Source: a virus
IMG/VR virus record: IMGVR_UViG_3300020185_003648
Location: 1-64,000 of that record
DNA length: 64,000 bases
Strand: one strand, 5' to 3'
Position numbers and translations under genes: made by a program. Under the pieces are notes generated by a model. The model saw only the letters and a program-made list of their open reading frames with translations, made no database searches and was not told the DNA's origin. Numbering within the stretch: position 1 is the first letter of the stretch; each line of letters opens with the position of its first letter. This document shows, one piece after another, positions 8,373 through 15,226 of this stretch.

Positions 8373-8960
8373 TTAATTTTTAGGTATTTCAATATGGTCA
8401 TACCATCCTGTTAAGATATATTTTGTTTGTGTTTGTGAAGCTATACCTCTATGTAGGTAAGTCCAATCTGAAGGCCATATTACTAGTTTACCTTGTATTG
8501 GGGTTTCAAAATGATGTTGATAATAAAATTCTGTTTCTCCTCTATCTGTAACTGTATTTAGGTATATCATCCAAACCAACACTCTATTTGAATATTCTAA
8601 ACTAGCTCTTTCACAATGGTAGCCATGAAAGCCTTCACTAGGTTCATATCTTTGCATATTGAATAAAGGTGACATTTGAAATGGATCTAACTTGCTCATT
8701 GCAAGTTGGTGTCTTACTATATAGTCTTCTTTGCCTTTTTCTACTACCTTTACCAATTGAGATAACAAAGAACCCCAGATATTGTGTTGCAAATATCCAG
8801 GGTGAAATGTTATGTCAGTTGATTTTTTTGAATCTGTAGAAGATTGCCCGTTAGCTCCATACAAAACACCAGGTTTTTTTTCGTCTGATGCTTCAAATGT
8901 CTCTATAAAAGAGTTACATAACTCGGGTGATAGTGCACCTTCTTTAGAATATAAAAACAT
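8373..8960 (-). CDS. 2OG-Fe(II) oxygenase, prolyl-hydroxylase-like
   Basis: A 195-residue protein. FHGYHCERAS carries the proximal metal ligands, VLVWMIYLN and RGETEFYY form the central strands, and LVIWPSDWTYLHRGI supplies the distal His. This matches P4Hc-type oxygenases; the proximal pair reads HxC/E rather than a plain HxD, so ligand assignment is less certain. It starts 5 bases after the upstream gene, and the three oxygenases appear to be one unit. Confidence 0.8.
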   Translation of the reverse strand: MFLYSKEGALSPELCNSFIETFEASDEKKPGVLYGANGQSSTDSKKSTDITFHPGYLQHNIWGSLLSQLVKVVEKGKEDYIVRHQLAMSKLDPFQMSPLFNMQRYEPSEGFHGYHCERASLEYSNRVLVWMIYLNTVTDRGETEFYYQHHFETPIQGKLVIWPSDWTYLHRGIASQTQTKYILTGWYDHIEIPKN

Positions 8961-8965
8961 ATTAT

Positions 8966-9688
8966 CTATTCTTTAGATTGTTCTAGTTGTTTTTGTTGTT
9001 CTTGAGCTTGAAGTAGCAAGGCCTCCTTAGCTTCTTTAAAGTTTAATAACTTACCATCTTCTGTTTTTAATCTTTCTATTGTTTGTAAGGGACCTACAGC
9101 ATTTAGTACTTCTCCTTGATTTGAGTTAGGTCCTAAAGAATTAACTCTATTTTGGAGGGCAAATTGGAAAGTTTCAGCTTGATGGGCATTTACATCTTTA
9201 TCATTAAATGAGCCATCATTTAATTCTTCTTTAATTTGAGACCATAGTTTTATTTCGCGAATACGGTCATGTGTAGATTGTTCCATTCCCACTTTTTGAT
9301 ATAAGTTTTCATCTAAATCAATTTGGATTTCCATTTGTTTAATTTCGTCCCCATCCTGTATAGCCTTTTCCATTTTACGTTCTAATTTTAATCTTTTAAC
9401 TGTATTTCGACGTAAGTCAAAAGCCGTTGTTAAAACAGATTCAAACATACCATTTTGCTCCCTTATAGATTGCCAATATTTAGAGGCTTGTGTGGGGTGC
9501 TTACCGTCATTCAAAACTGAAATTCTCATTTCTGTTTCAGTTCTAAAAACTTGTTTTTTAGTCCAAGTATCTGTTAATTCTTCTTGTAATGCTATTATGG
9601 CTTTAGCATCTTCTTCTTTTAAAATTGATAAAATTGGTTTTAGATCATCTGTAATAGTAAGATCTGTTGCTTGTTTATTTTCGGACAT
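8966..9688 (-). CDS. Phage hypothetical protein, helical/coiled coil
   Basis: A 240-residue charged protein, mostly predicted helix. It has long K/E/Q-rich stretches and ends in a Gln-rich tail (LLLQAQEQQKQLEQ). No enzyme motif, signal or membrane segment is seen. Its place at the head of the oxygenase/fibre run suggests a structural or assembly role, but that is inference from position only. Confidence 0.7.
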   Translation of the reverse strand: MSENKQATDLTITDDLKPILSILKEEDAKAIIALQEELTDTWTKKQVFRTETEMRISVLNDGKHPTQASKYWQSIREQNGMFESVLTTAFDLRRNTVKRLKLERKMEKAIQDGDEIKQMEIQIDLDENLYQKVGMEQSTHDRIREIKLWSQIKEELNDGSFNDKDVNAHQAETFQFALQNRVNSLGPNSNQGEVLNAVGPLQTIERLKTEDGKLLNFKEAKEALLLQAQEQQKQLEQSKE

Positions 9689-9758
9689 TTGTATAACTTT
9701 ATTTTATTTTGTTTATATTGTAATATATAATATTTAATCTAATATTCCTACTTATTTT

Positions 9759-10016
9759 TTAAGGAAGGATAGAAGTGATTTGTTGTCCTCTTAATTCTTC
9801 ATGAGGGAAGTCTTCGTCATATACTTGACCTTCTATAGCAGCATTAACTAATGCTTGGGCTTCTTCTTTTGTTTTAGATGTAGCCCCTACTCTAGTTGCC
9901 CATGTTGTGTTTTCTGTCACCCACACATCCCCAGGATATCCTGCCACATGAGATAATTCGCTATCAGCGTGAGTAATGAATCCTTTTCCTGTATTTACTG
10001 CGTGAAAATAAGCCAT
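9759..10016 (-). CDS. Hypothetical protein (85 aa)
   Basis: A small soluble protein starting MAYFHAVNTGKGFITHA. The segment TSKTKEEAQALVNAAIEGQV resembles an insertion/linker helix. No family recognised. The leader to the ATG is almost pure A/T without a ribosome-binding purine block. Confidence 0.65.
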   Translation of the reverse strand: MAYFHAVNTGKGFITHADSELSHVAGYPGDVWVTENTTWATRVGATSKTKEEAQALVNAAIEGQVYDEDFPHEELRGQQITSILP

Positions 10017-10101
10017 TGTTTTTGATTTTATAAGTTTAAATTTTAATTATTTTTTGTATTTCAAACTATCGAAATATCATTAATAAATATTATAAATTTA
10101 A

Positions 10102-10245
10102 TTACTTATTACCTTTTTGTTTGTAATAGTCTAATCTACTTTGTTTTTGGAATGAAGCAGGTGTAGATGTTTTTTTAGGACGTTTAACTGTCTCTAACCA
10201 TTCCATTACTTGTTCGTAATTTTGTTTTGCTGAATGTTTACTCAT
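10102..10245 (-). CDS. Small basic hypothetical protein (47 aa)
   Basis: Reads MSKHSAKQNYEQVMEWLETV and ends in a Lys-rich tail. Its ATG overlaps the TAA of the DUF4494-like gene by one base (TAATG), the junction used across this genome, which is the main evidence that it is translated. Basic and probably helical; function unknown. Confidence 0.6.
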   Translation of the reverse strand: MSKHSAKQNYEQVMEWLETVKRPKKTSTPASFQKQSRLDYYKQKGNK

Positions 10246-10451
10246 TATAGTATGTCTAAATATTTAGTTTCCGTTACTTTAGTTACTTGGAAATCTGTAA
10301 GTGTTCCCTCGTCTCGTAATTTTTTTACGGTTTTTGCTTCTGCCTCAGTTACTGACATAGAATCTACTAAATACATCTCGCGGACTTTAGTTGGGGCACC
10401 ATTTCGTTTTGGTTCGCCTTCCAACTCAACTAATACTGAAAAATACGACAT
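10245..10451 (-). CDS. DUF4494-like small protein
   Basis: A 68-residue protein. The pattern of an N-terminal strand (YFSVLVELE), REMYLVDSMSVTEAEAKTVKKL and a C-terminal FQVTKVTETKYLDI resembles DUF4494, a small family found mainly in Bacteroidetes and their phages, which supports the host inference. The biochemical role of that family is not established. It is driven by composite element C and followed by a translationally coupled 47-residue gene. Confidence 0.7.
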   Translation of the reverse strand: MSYFSVLVELEGEPKRNGAPTKVREMYLVDSMSVTEAEAKTVKKLRDEGTLTDFQVTKVTETKYLDIL

Positions 10452-10478
10452 TGTTTATTGTTTTATGATTAATATATG

Positions 10479-10509
10479 TGAATATAAAAAGGCTCCATTA
10501 CGGAGCCAA
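10479..10509 (-). promoter_or_regulatory. Composite terminator/promoter element C
   Basis: TTG at 10509-10507, exactly 20 nt, TATATTCA at 10486-10479. The spacer contains the hairpin GGCTCC/GGAGCC (10491-10507, 5-nt loop) followed by TTTTTAT on the minus strand, an intrinsic terminator for the secreted nuclease gene. The box is 28 bases from the DUF4494-like ATG. Confidence 0.7.
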
Positions 10510-10516
10510 GTTTATT

Positions 10517-11119
10517 TTAATGTTTTTCACATTCTATTTTATAATGTTCGAACCCTTCATGTTCAGGAACTATATTTGGAAAGAAGAAACATAACGCTCC
10601 ATCTTTATACACTAAGTGTTTTTTAAATGCTGTTGGTATAGCAGCACCTGCTTCTACTCTAAAGGGTACAGGTTCAAATATAATTTCAATTTCAACATCA
10701 ATTTTTCCTTTTTCAACCCATAATAATCTCTCAAATGTCTCTAATGATTTCCATTCACCACGATTGAGTGATTTATGTTGTAATGCTGAATTTAGGTAGG
10801 AGAATGTTTTATATAGTTTATCTCTTGATTCTACAAAGTCAGCAGCGGGTGCCATATGTCCTTTATCCCACTCATTGTATTTGTAGTCATCGTTATCTGA
10901 AGTGTGGATTGAATCGTTTTTATAGAAATTCATTCCCTTACGTGACGCTGTCCCGTTTGGGTTTGTAATACTATATTTTACATTTAAGGGTTGTTCTAAG
11001 AATTCAGAATATACTACAGTGAATACATCATTTCCAGTTGTAACTTTGTTTCGCAAAGTCTGGGAATGGCCACCTATAAAGGTAGCCATAGCCAATATTG
11101 TCAATAAAAACTTATTCAT
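10517..11119 (-). CDS. Secreted DNA/RNA non-specific endonuclease (NUC1 family)
   Basis: A 200-residue protein with an N-terminal signal peptide (hydrophobic residues 4-16, ending GGHSQ). The family motif appears as DKGHMAPAADF near residue 85, a variant of DRGHxxP with the catalytic His. An Asn-containing helix (FSYLNSALQHKSLNRGEW) follows at the metal-binding position. Such enzymes cut DNA and RNA outside the cytoplasm. In a phage it could degrade host DNA in the periplasm or extracellular DNA during release; that role is inference. Confidence 0.85.
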   Translation of the reverse strand: MNKFLLTILAMATFIGGHSQTLRNKVTTGNDVFTVVYSEFLEQPLNVKYSITNPNGTASRKGMNFYKNDSIHTSDNDDYKYNEWDKGHMAPAADFVESRDKLYKTFSYLNSALQHKSLNRGEWKSLETFERLLWVEKGKIDVEIEIIFEPVPFRVEAGAAIPTAFKKHLVYKDGALCFFFPNIVPEHEGFEHYKIECEKH

Positions 11120-11122
11120 CGA

Positions 11123-11410
11123 TTATTTTTTCTTAGTAGCGCGTCCCGGTTTCTTACGAGTTACCTTTTTAGGTAAGTCTTTAACCTCTTCAACGATGTC
11201 TTCTACTTTGTCTTTTGCTTTTTCAGCAAATTCTTTAACGTCTTCGATAGCATCTTCAACGTCTTCTTTTACGTCTTCATATTTGTCTTCAACTACGTCT
11301 GGAATTCCATCTTTGTCTTCGTCTTTGAAGGATTTAAAATACTTTGTAGCGACATAAACTGCTCCAGCTGCAACCGCTAATACTAATAATACAATTAATA
11401 ATGTTTTCAT
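11123..11410 (-). CDS. Membrane-anchored acidic/amphipathic protein
   Basis: A 95-residue protein with one N-terminal hydrophobic segment (residues 3-24) and then DEDKDGIPD, a thrombospondin type-3-like calcium-binding loop. A long VEDAIEDVKEFAEKAKDKV repeat of the YtxH/apolipoprotein-like amphipathic kind follows, ending in a Lys/Arg-rich tail. It probably sits in the inner membrane with the repeat outside the bilayer. Its link to the nuclease gene 4 bases downstream may reflect an envelope role. Confidence 0.65.
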   Translation of the reverse strand: MKTLLIVLLVLAVAAGAVYVATKYFKSFKDEDKDGIPDVVEDKYEDVKEDVEDAIEDVKEFAEKAKDKVEDIVEEVKDLPKKVTRKKPGRATKKK

Positions 11411-11414
11411 AAAT

Positions 11415-11636
11415 TTAATTTAGTTGTGAATATTTCGAATATAAAATGTCTTTATATGACTTCGATAAATATATGACTACTGACAACTTCGCGGGAGTTT
11501 TGTCTTCCTTTATAAGTGTCATTATAATCTCATACATTTGTGCTTGGCAATTGATATGAAGTTCAGGATGTATTCCTTCAGGAACATATTTTCTAACTGA
11601 GTTGAGTATGAACTTCTCTAAGTAATTAGTTGTCAT
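11415..11636 (-). CDS. Hypothetical protein (73 aa)
   Basis: A small soluble protein, probably helical, starting MTTNYLEKFILNSVRKYV. It has a single Cys and no recognised motif. Its start overlaps the upstream stop (ATGA), so it belongs to the same transcript as the two genes before it. Confidence 0.65.
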   Translation of the reverse strand: MTTNYLEKFILNSVRKYVPEGIHPELHINCQAQMYEIIMTLIKEDKTPAKLSVVIYLSKSYKDILYSKYSQLN

Positions 11637-11935
11637 AATGTTTCTATTTCTATATCAGTTGATATTAGGTTTTCAATTTCAGCTTCAAGTGAAGGTGGAA
11701 CATCTAATTCGGCGAACCTAAATATATTGAAAGTTGGTTCATGCATACCACCATCCATCTCAATTTCAGGATTACTTATTTCCTCTAAACGAACACCTAT
11801 CCTATTGTATTTAGGATACTCAACTACATCTCTAATAGTATAGTAGTCGTCCTTTTTAGGTATTCGACTTAGTTTAGACATTTGTTCCGCTGAAAAACTA
11901 TCGTCTACACATATTACGTAACTACCTACTTTCAT
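11633..11935 (-). CDS. Small beta-rich hypothetical protein
   Basis: A 100-residue protein. MKVGSYVICVDDSF, DYYTIRDVVEY and NRIGVRLEEI form a strand pattern like small SH3-like barrel proteins common in Bacteroidetes phages. The family has no known activity that I can name. ATGA overlaps at both ends show co-translation with its neighbours. Confidence 0.65.
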   Translation of the reverse strand: MKVGSYVICVDDSFSAEQMSKLSRIPKKDDYYTIRDVVEYPKYNRIGVRLEEISNPEIEMDGGMHEPTFNIFRFAELDVPPSLEAEIENLISTDIEIETL

Positions 11936-12180
11936 AACTTATTTCTTTCTATAACACTAATAAGAGTTTTTAAGTCTTCTAGGTTGCTAATTTCAATATT
12001 CTCATAATCAAATAATTCTACATACCATCCCCTTCTTTTAGCTTCATCATTATCAGTTGATATCAAACATAATTCATCTGTAATGTTATATGTGAAGTAG
12101 AAGTAAGGTTTATCTCCTGATTCTTCTGCTGATATATCATATCTTTCAAATCCTAAATCTATTAAATCTTGTTCTTTCAT
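11932..12180 (-). CDS. Hypothetical protein (82 aa)
   Basis: An acidic soluble protein starting MKEQDLIDLGFERYDIS, with alternating aromatic strands (YFYFTYNI) and a C-terminal helix. No recognised family. The ATG is preceded by an AATAAGTT leader like that of groEL, again without a Shine-Dalgarno sequence. Confidence 0.65.
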   Translation of the reverse strand: MKEQDLIDLGFERYDISAEESGDKPYFYFTYNITDELCLISTDNDEAKRRGWYVELFDYENIEISNLEDLKTLISVIERNKL

Positions 12181-12192
12181 AACTTATTTTAT

Positions 12193-12774
12193 TTATATAT
12201 CTAAATCGTAATTAGCAAATACTTTCATATAAGTTGTTAAACGGGTTCCATTACCATCTTTAGCTTGTGTACCACGTCTAAACCATTTACTAACTGCACC
12301 TGCACCTACTAAATGTGCTGCTGCTAATGTACCTGATTTGGTTACAAATACACCATGTACTACTTTACCATCATATTTTTTTAGATAGCGTCTTAGTGAC
12401 TTGTAATTTTCAGTTAACAATCTATCCATAGCTTCTTCTTGTAAATGAGGACTATTTAAGAACGTTTTACGTGATACATTTATACCTAGTGATTTAAGTG
12501 TTGACTTACCAAATTGGTATCTACCCATGTAACCAAAGCGATTAACGATATCATATCGATTACTACTCTCATAATGCCCAATCGCATCTAAAAATGCTGT
12601 ATGGTTTTTAATCACAGGTAGTTCGCTTTTAATTTCAATTTTAACTGATATTGGTTGTAGTGGGATTTGTTTTACTACAATGGGTTCTTGTTTTGGTAAT
12701 GTAAGGGCTGTATAGGCACTTATTACTAATGATACCAATAATAATGATAGAACAATTTTGGTTGATTTTCTCAT
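12193..12774 (-). CDS. Membrane-anchored lysozyme/transglycosylase-like muralytic enzyme
   Basis: A 193-residue protein with an N-terminal signal anchor (residues 7-25) and a lysozyme-like fold. The catalytic Glu candidate is in DAIGHYESSNRYD near residue 70, followed by YMGRYQFGKSTLKSLG and AAAHLVGAGAVSKWF, the helix pattern of SLT/peptidoglycan-degrading phage proteins. It probably cleaves peptidoglycan in the periplasm. It is separate from the amidase lysis cassette, so it may act at entry or in virion release. Confidence 0.75.
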   Translation of the reverse strand: MRKSTKIVLSLLLVSLVISAYTALTLPKQEPIVVKQIPLQPISVKIEIKSELPVIKNHTAFLDAIGHYESSNRYDIVNRFGYMGRYQFGKSTLKSLGINVSRKTFLNSPHLQEEAMDRLLTENYKSLRRYLKKYDGKVVHGVFVTKSGTLAAAHLVGAGAVSKWFRRGTQAKDGNGTRLTTYMKVFANYDLDI

Positions 12775-12780
12775 TTAATA

Positions 12781-13182
12781 TTATTTAGTTAAACTTTCTC
12801 TAACTTCCTTAATGTGCTTACAATTGCCATTGCTTCTCCATGAACCCGGGCAAGAACATTTAATTGTTTTAGAGTCTATAACTGTAACGTAATATTTTTT
12901 ATCGCTACTAGATGATGCGAATTCGATGATACGCTTTTCCTTTGCTTTAGCAACCTTTATTTCAGGAAATATTATATCGTTTAATGTTGTTTTAGGGTGT
13001 ACTTTAATCCAAGATGGAGTATGAAATGTACCTTTTTCATTAGTTAGGAAACCACCTCGTACATTTGATTTAGGGACTTTATAGAAGTGCCTTGTAATCA
13101 TTGTTCCATTTGCTTCGTTTGGAGATAGGGATAATGCGTTTTCACTATAAACTATCTCATTATTTACTTTCCACAATGCCAT
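12781..13182 (-). CDS. SWIM zinc-finger-like protein
   Basis: A 133-residue protein ending in a SWIM motif, CSCPGSW...NCKH (CxC then CxH, near residues 110-125). SWIM domains bind zinc and contact DNA or protein. The N-terminal part is beta-rich with no known domain. It is the first gene after composite element D, heading a run of small genes down to the nuclease. Its specific role is unknown. Confidence 0.7.
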   Translation of the reverse strand: MALWKVNNEIVYSENALSLSPNEANGTMITRHFYKVPKSNVRGGFLTNEKGTFHTPSWIKVHPKTTLNDIIFPEIKVAKAKEKRIIEFASSSSDKKYYVTVIDSKTIKCSCPGSWRSNGNCKHIKEVRESLTK

Positions 13183-13207
13183 AATATAACCTTTTTATTT
13201 CAATACA

Positions 13208-13238
13208 TAAATATACGAAGGCTGCCTACGGCAGCCTA
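13208..13238 (-). promoter_or_regulatory. Composite terminator/promoter element D
   Basis: TAG (for TTG) at 13238-13236, a 20-nt spacer, TATATTTA at 13215-13208 within CGTATATTTA. The spacer is the 7-bp hairpin GGCTGCC/GGCAGCC (13220-13236), the same stem as element A. It separates the 173-residue gene from the SWIM-protein operon; the box is 26 bases from the next ATG. Confidence 0.65.
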
Positions 13239-13261
13239 ACGTTTTTATAGATATTTTTAGC

Positions 13262-13783
13262 TTATTTTACTCCACTAAAACGTTTCATCCATTTTACACC
13301 TTCGTCAACTGTTTCTTCGTTAACGTCGTCTAAATCAAGATAAAATTGTTCTCTTTCATCATCATCCATTTCAGCATCTGATTTTGGTGTTCCATCTGCG
13401 TGGTAACCTGGTTTAGAGGCTTCGTTTGTAGGGAAACTAGAATCTAATCTAGCATCTTCAGCACGATTTTGCATCATAATACTTAAATAATCTATTACCT
13501 CACTAGAATCAAATGGATCCCCACTTTCATGATAATCACTATAGATTTCTTCAAAGGTATTTAAAAATTCCTTTAATAAAGTTTGACTAACTAAACCATC
13601 CATACGTTCAAATGTATCACGAGTCATTTCTTCAATATTAGATTCATTTGTGTTTGCTTTAGACATCATATCTTTTACTTTTGAGGCTTTATATGCATCA
13701 CTATCTACATCGGGTAATGTATCGATTTTACCTTGCTTAAATAACTGCATTAATTTAATTTTTTCAGTTTCTTGTGGTGTCAT
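13262..13783 (-). CDS. Acidic hypothetical protein (173 aa)
   Basis: A soluble, strongly acidic, mostly helical protein. The C-terminal half has an Asp/Glu cluster (DAEMDDDEREQFYLDLDD) and a SKPGYHADGTP loop. No catalytic motif is recognised. It lies alone between two hairpins, so it is probably its own transcription unit or a short one. Confidence 0.7.
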   Translation of the reverse strand: MTPQETEKIKLMQLFKQGKIDTLPDVDSDAYKASKVKDMMSKANTNESNIEEMTRDTFERMDGLVSQTLLKEFLNTFEEIYSDYHESGDPFDSSEVIDYLSIMMQNRAEDARLDSSFPTNEASKPGYHADGTPKSDAEMDDDEREQFYLDLDDVNEETVDEGVKWMKRFSGVK

Positions 13784-13811
13784 ATGAAATATAATTATAT
13801 ATTAATAAATA

Positions 13812-13831
13812 TTGCCCCCTTTCGGGGGCAA
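13812..13831 (-). terminator. Hairpin terminator with GAAA tetraloop
   Basis: An 8-bp perfect stem closes a GAAA loop on the minus strand (TTGCCCCC/GGGGGCAA), 9 bases after the stop of the DUF932 gene. AATATTTATTAAT follows rather than a strict T-run. The same stretch could also carry a weak promoter for the next gene, but the spacing does not fit the other nine elements. Confidence 0.7.
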
Positions 13832-13840
13832 TTAATTTTT

Positions 13841-14650
13841 TTATGCTACAAACTCTAAGGCACGTTCGTATAATTTCTGGTTTAAGTCCATATCTTGCTT
13901 AAAATTCTTGATTGGACGTGCTTGTCTAAGCTTACCTTTTGGTGTTTTGTACAGGAAATTACCTTCCATTATGTTTTCCTGTACACGATTGAAAGTTTCC
14001 CAAAGCCCTAATCCTTCATCTTGTGAACGTTGTGTTTGTAAAACACCTACAACTGCTAACTCAGTGATTTTATTATCAGTACCTTTAACTCTTTCTTCTA
14101 ATAATGCGGTAGCAAATTCGAATGCTTGAGTTTGAGTTAATTCCGTTGCTTTCATTTTATTCATTGATTCAACAGTTAATGGTAATTTTTCAACTAATGA
14201 TTTAATTACTTCTTGTAACGCTTCGAAATCATAACCCATATGTCTTACTTTATGGCTTTCGAATTGTGTAGTTGCTATAACTAATCCGTTTTCACATATA
14301 CATCTGAACAATCCTGCTTGGAATGAAAATGAATTTTTACCATCGTGGCTATTAGTTAATAAAATTTGTGGGTAAACTGTATCACCATCTGCACCATCAA
14401 TTACTACATCTGGGTTTCTAAGTACTACTAAGTGCTTTTGGAAACCTTTAGTTGTATCTTTTCTTGCTTTAACTTCTTTAGCATCAACTACTCCCCATCC
14501 TAATAATTCTAAATCACGAATTACAGTATCAGTTGGAATGTGTGTGTACTTGTCTGAAGTACTTTCGCTACTTGTTTTTGTAAAAATTGATGGAGTTGTT
14601 TCTCTTAATCTTTCTAAACTTTTGAACTCTGTGTTTTGATAATTTAACAT
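13841..14650 (-). CDS. DUF932 phage/plasmid-like protein
   Basis: A 269-residue protein matching the DUF932 (TIGR03299-like) pattern. It has LGWGVVDAKEVKARKD, HLVVLRNPDVV, a central GKNSFSFQAGLFRCICENGLVI and a helical C-terminus. The family is widespread in phages and plasmids and often abundant early after infection; its molecular function is not settled. It is driven by composite element E and ended by the GAAA hairpin, so it appears to be a single-gene unit. Confidence 0.82.
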   Translation of the reverse strand: MLNYQNTEFKSLERLRETTPSIFTKTSSESTSDKYTHIPTDTVIRDLELLGWGVVDAKEVKARKDTTKGFQKHLVVLRNPDVVIDGADGDTVYPQILLTNSHDGKNSFSFQAGLFRCICENGLVIATTQFESHKVRHMGYDFEALQEVIKSLVEKLPLTVESMNKMKATELTQTQAFEFATALLEERVKGTDNKITELAVVGVLQTQRSQDEGLGLWETFNRVQENIMEGNFLYKTPKGKLRQARPIKNFKQDMDLNQKLYERALEFVA

Positions 14651-14693
14651 AACCTTTATAATTTTAATTTAACGCCCGAACCATTCGAACACG

Positions 14694-14724
14694 TAAATAT
14701 ACGCTAGGCTTCCCGGGTAGCCAA
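14694..14724 (-). promoter_or_regulatory. Composite terminator/promoter element E
   Basis: TTG at 14724-14722, a 20-nt spacer, TATATTTA at 14701-14694 inside CGTATATTTAC. The spacer hairpin is built on the GGCT/AGCC arms around a CCCGGG palindrome (14707-14722). The element and about 20 bases beyond it are nearly repeated at 15179-15228 (element F), flanking two small genes. The box is 44 bases from the DUF932 ATG. Confidence 0.7.
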
Positions 14725-14742
14725 GTTTCCTGTGAATTACTT

Positions 14743-14961
14743 TTAAGAAAAGTTGGTAAAATACACCCAGTATCCTATATAATATAAAAGGAGACATATA
14801 TACCATCTTAATTTATATAACATTTTGTTTTTAAATTTATGTTCTGGGAAGATAGATTTATCTAGCTTTAAGGCTATAGGTTTTATTTGTTCCCATAGTA
14901 ATGCTAATAGGGCATATAGTAGAACTGCAATAATTAGATTTTCTGCTTGTTTTTTCTTCAT
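14743..14961 (-). CDS. Small membrane protein (72 aa)
   Basis: Two hydrophobic segments (about residues 7-23 and 52-68) with a basic loop between them (LKLDKSIFPEHKFKNKMLYKLR). It probably spans the inner membrane twice. The size and topology are holin-like, but it lies away from the amidase, so this is only one possibility. Confidence 0.65.
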   Translation of the reverse strand: MKKKQAENLIIAVLLYALLALLWEQIKPIALKLDKSIFPEHKFKNKMLYKLRWYICLLLYYIGYWVYFTNFS

Positions 14962-14981
14962 AACTTTTTATTTTAATTTAA

Positions 14982-15149
14982 TTACCAACCTCTTTCACCT
15001 CTTAATTCATAAGCATCTTGACGTGATTGTGCTTGTGCTTCTATATCCCAAGCTTCATCAGCTGTAACACAAATTTCTTCTTTACCATTCCAAACAATAG
15101 CACATTCGTTTCCACTTAATTCATCATTAAAAAATCTTAATACTTGCAT
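14982..15149 (-). CDS. Small acidic hypothetical protein (55 aa)
   Basis: Starts MQVLRFFNDELSGNE and ends in an acidic, Arg-containing tail (YELRGERGW). It lies directly after composite element F and 20 bases before the small membrane protein, with the standard TATAAAGTT-type leader. No family recognised; position and promoter support it. Confidence 0.65.
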   Translation of the reverse strand: MQVLRFFNDELSGNECAIVWNGKEEICVTADEAWDIEAQAQSRQDAYELRGERGW

Positions 15150-15178
15150 AACTTTATATTTTTATAATTTCAACGTGG

Positions 15179-15209
15179 TAAATATACGAATGGCTTCCCG
15201 GGTAGCCAA
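15179..15209 (-). promoter_or_regulatory. Composite terminator/promoter element F
   Basis: TTG at 15209-15207, a 20-nt spacer, TATATTTA at 15186-15179 within CGTATATTTAC. It has the same CCCGGG-centred hairpin as element E (15192-15207). It follows the long envelope operon and would end it, while driving the 55-residue gene 30 bases downstream. Confidence 0.7.
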
Positions 15210-15226
15210 GTTTCCTGTGCATTACT

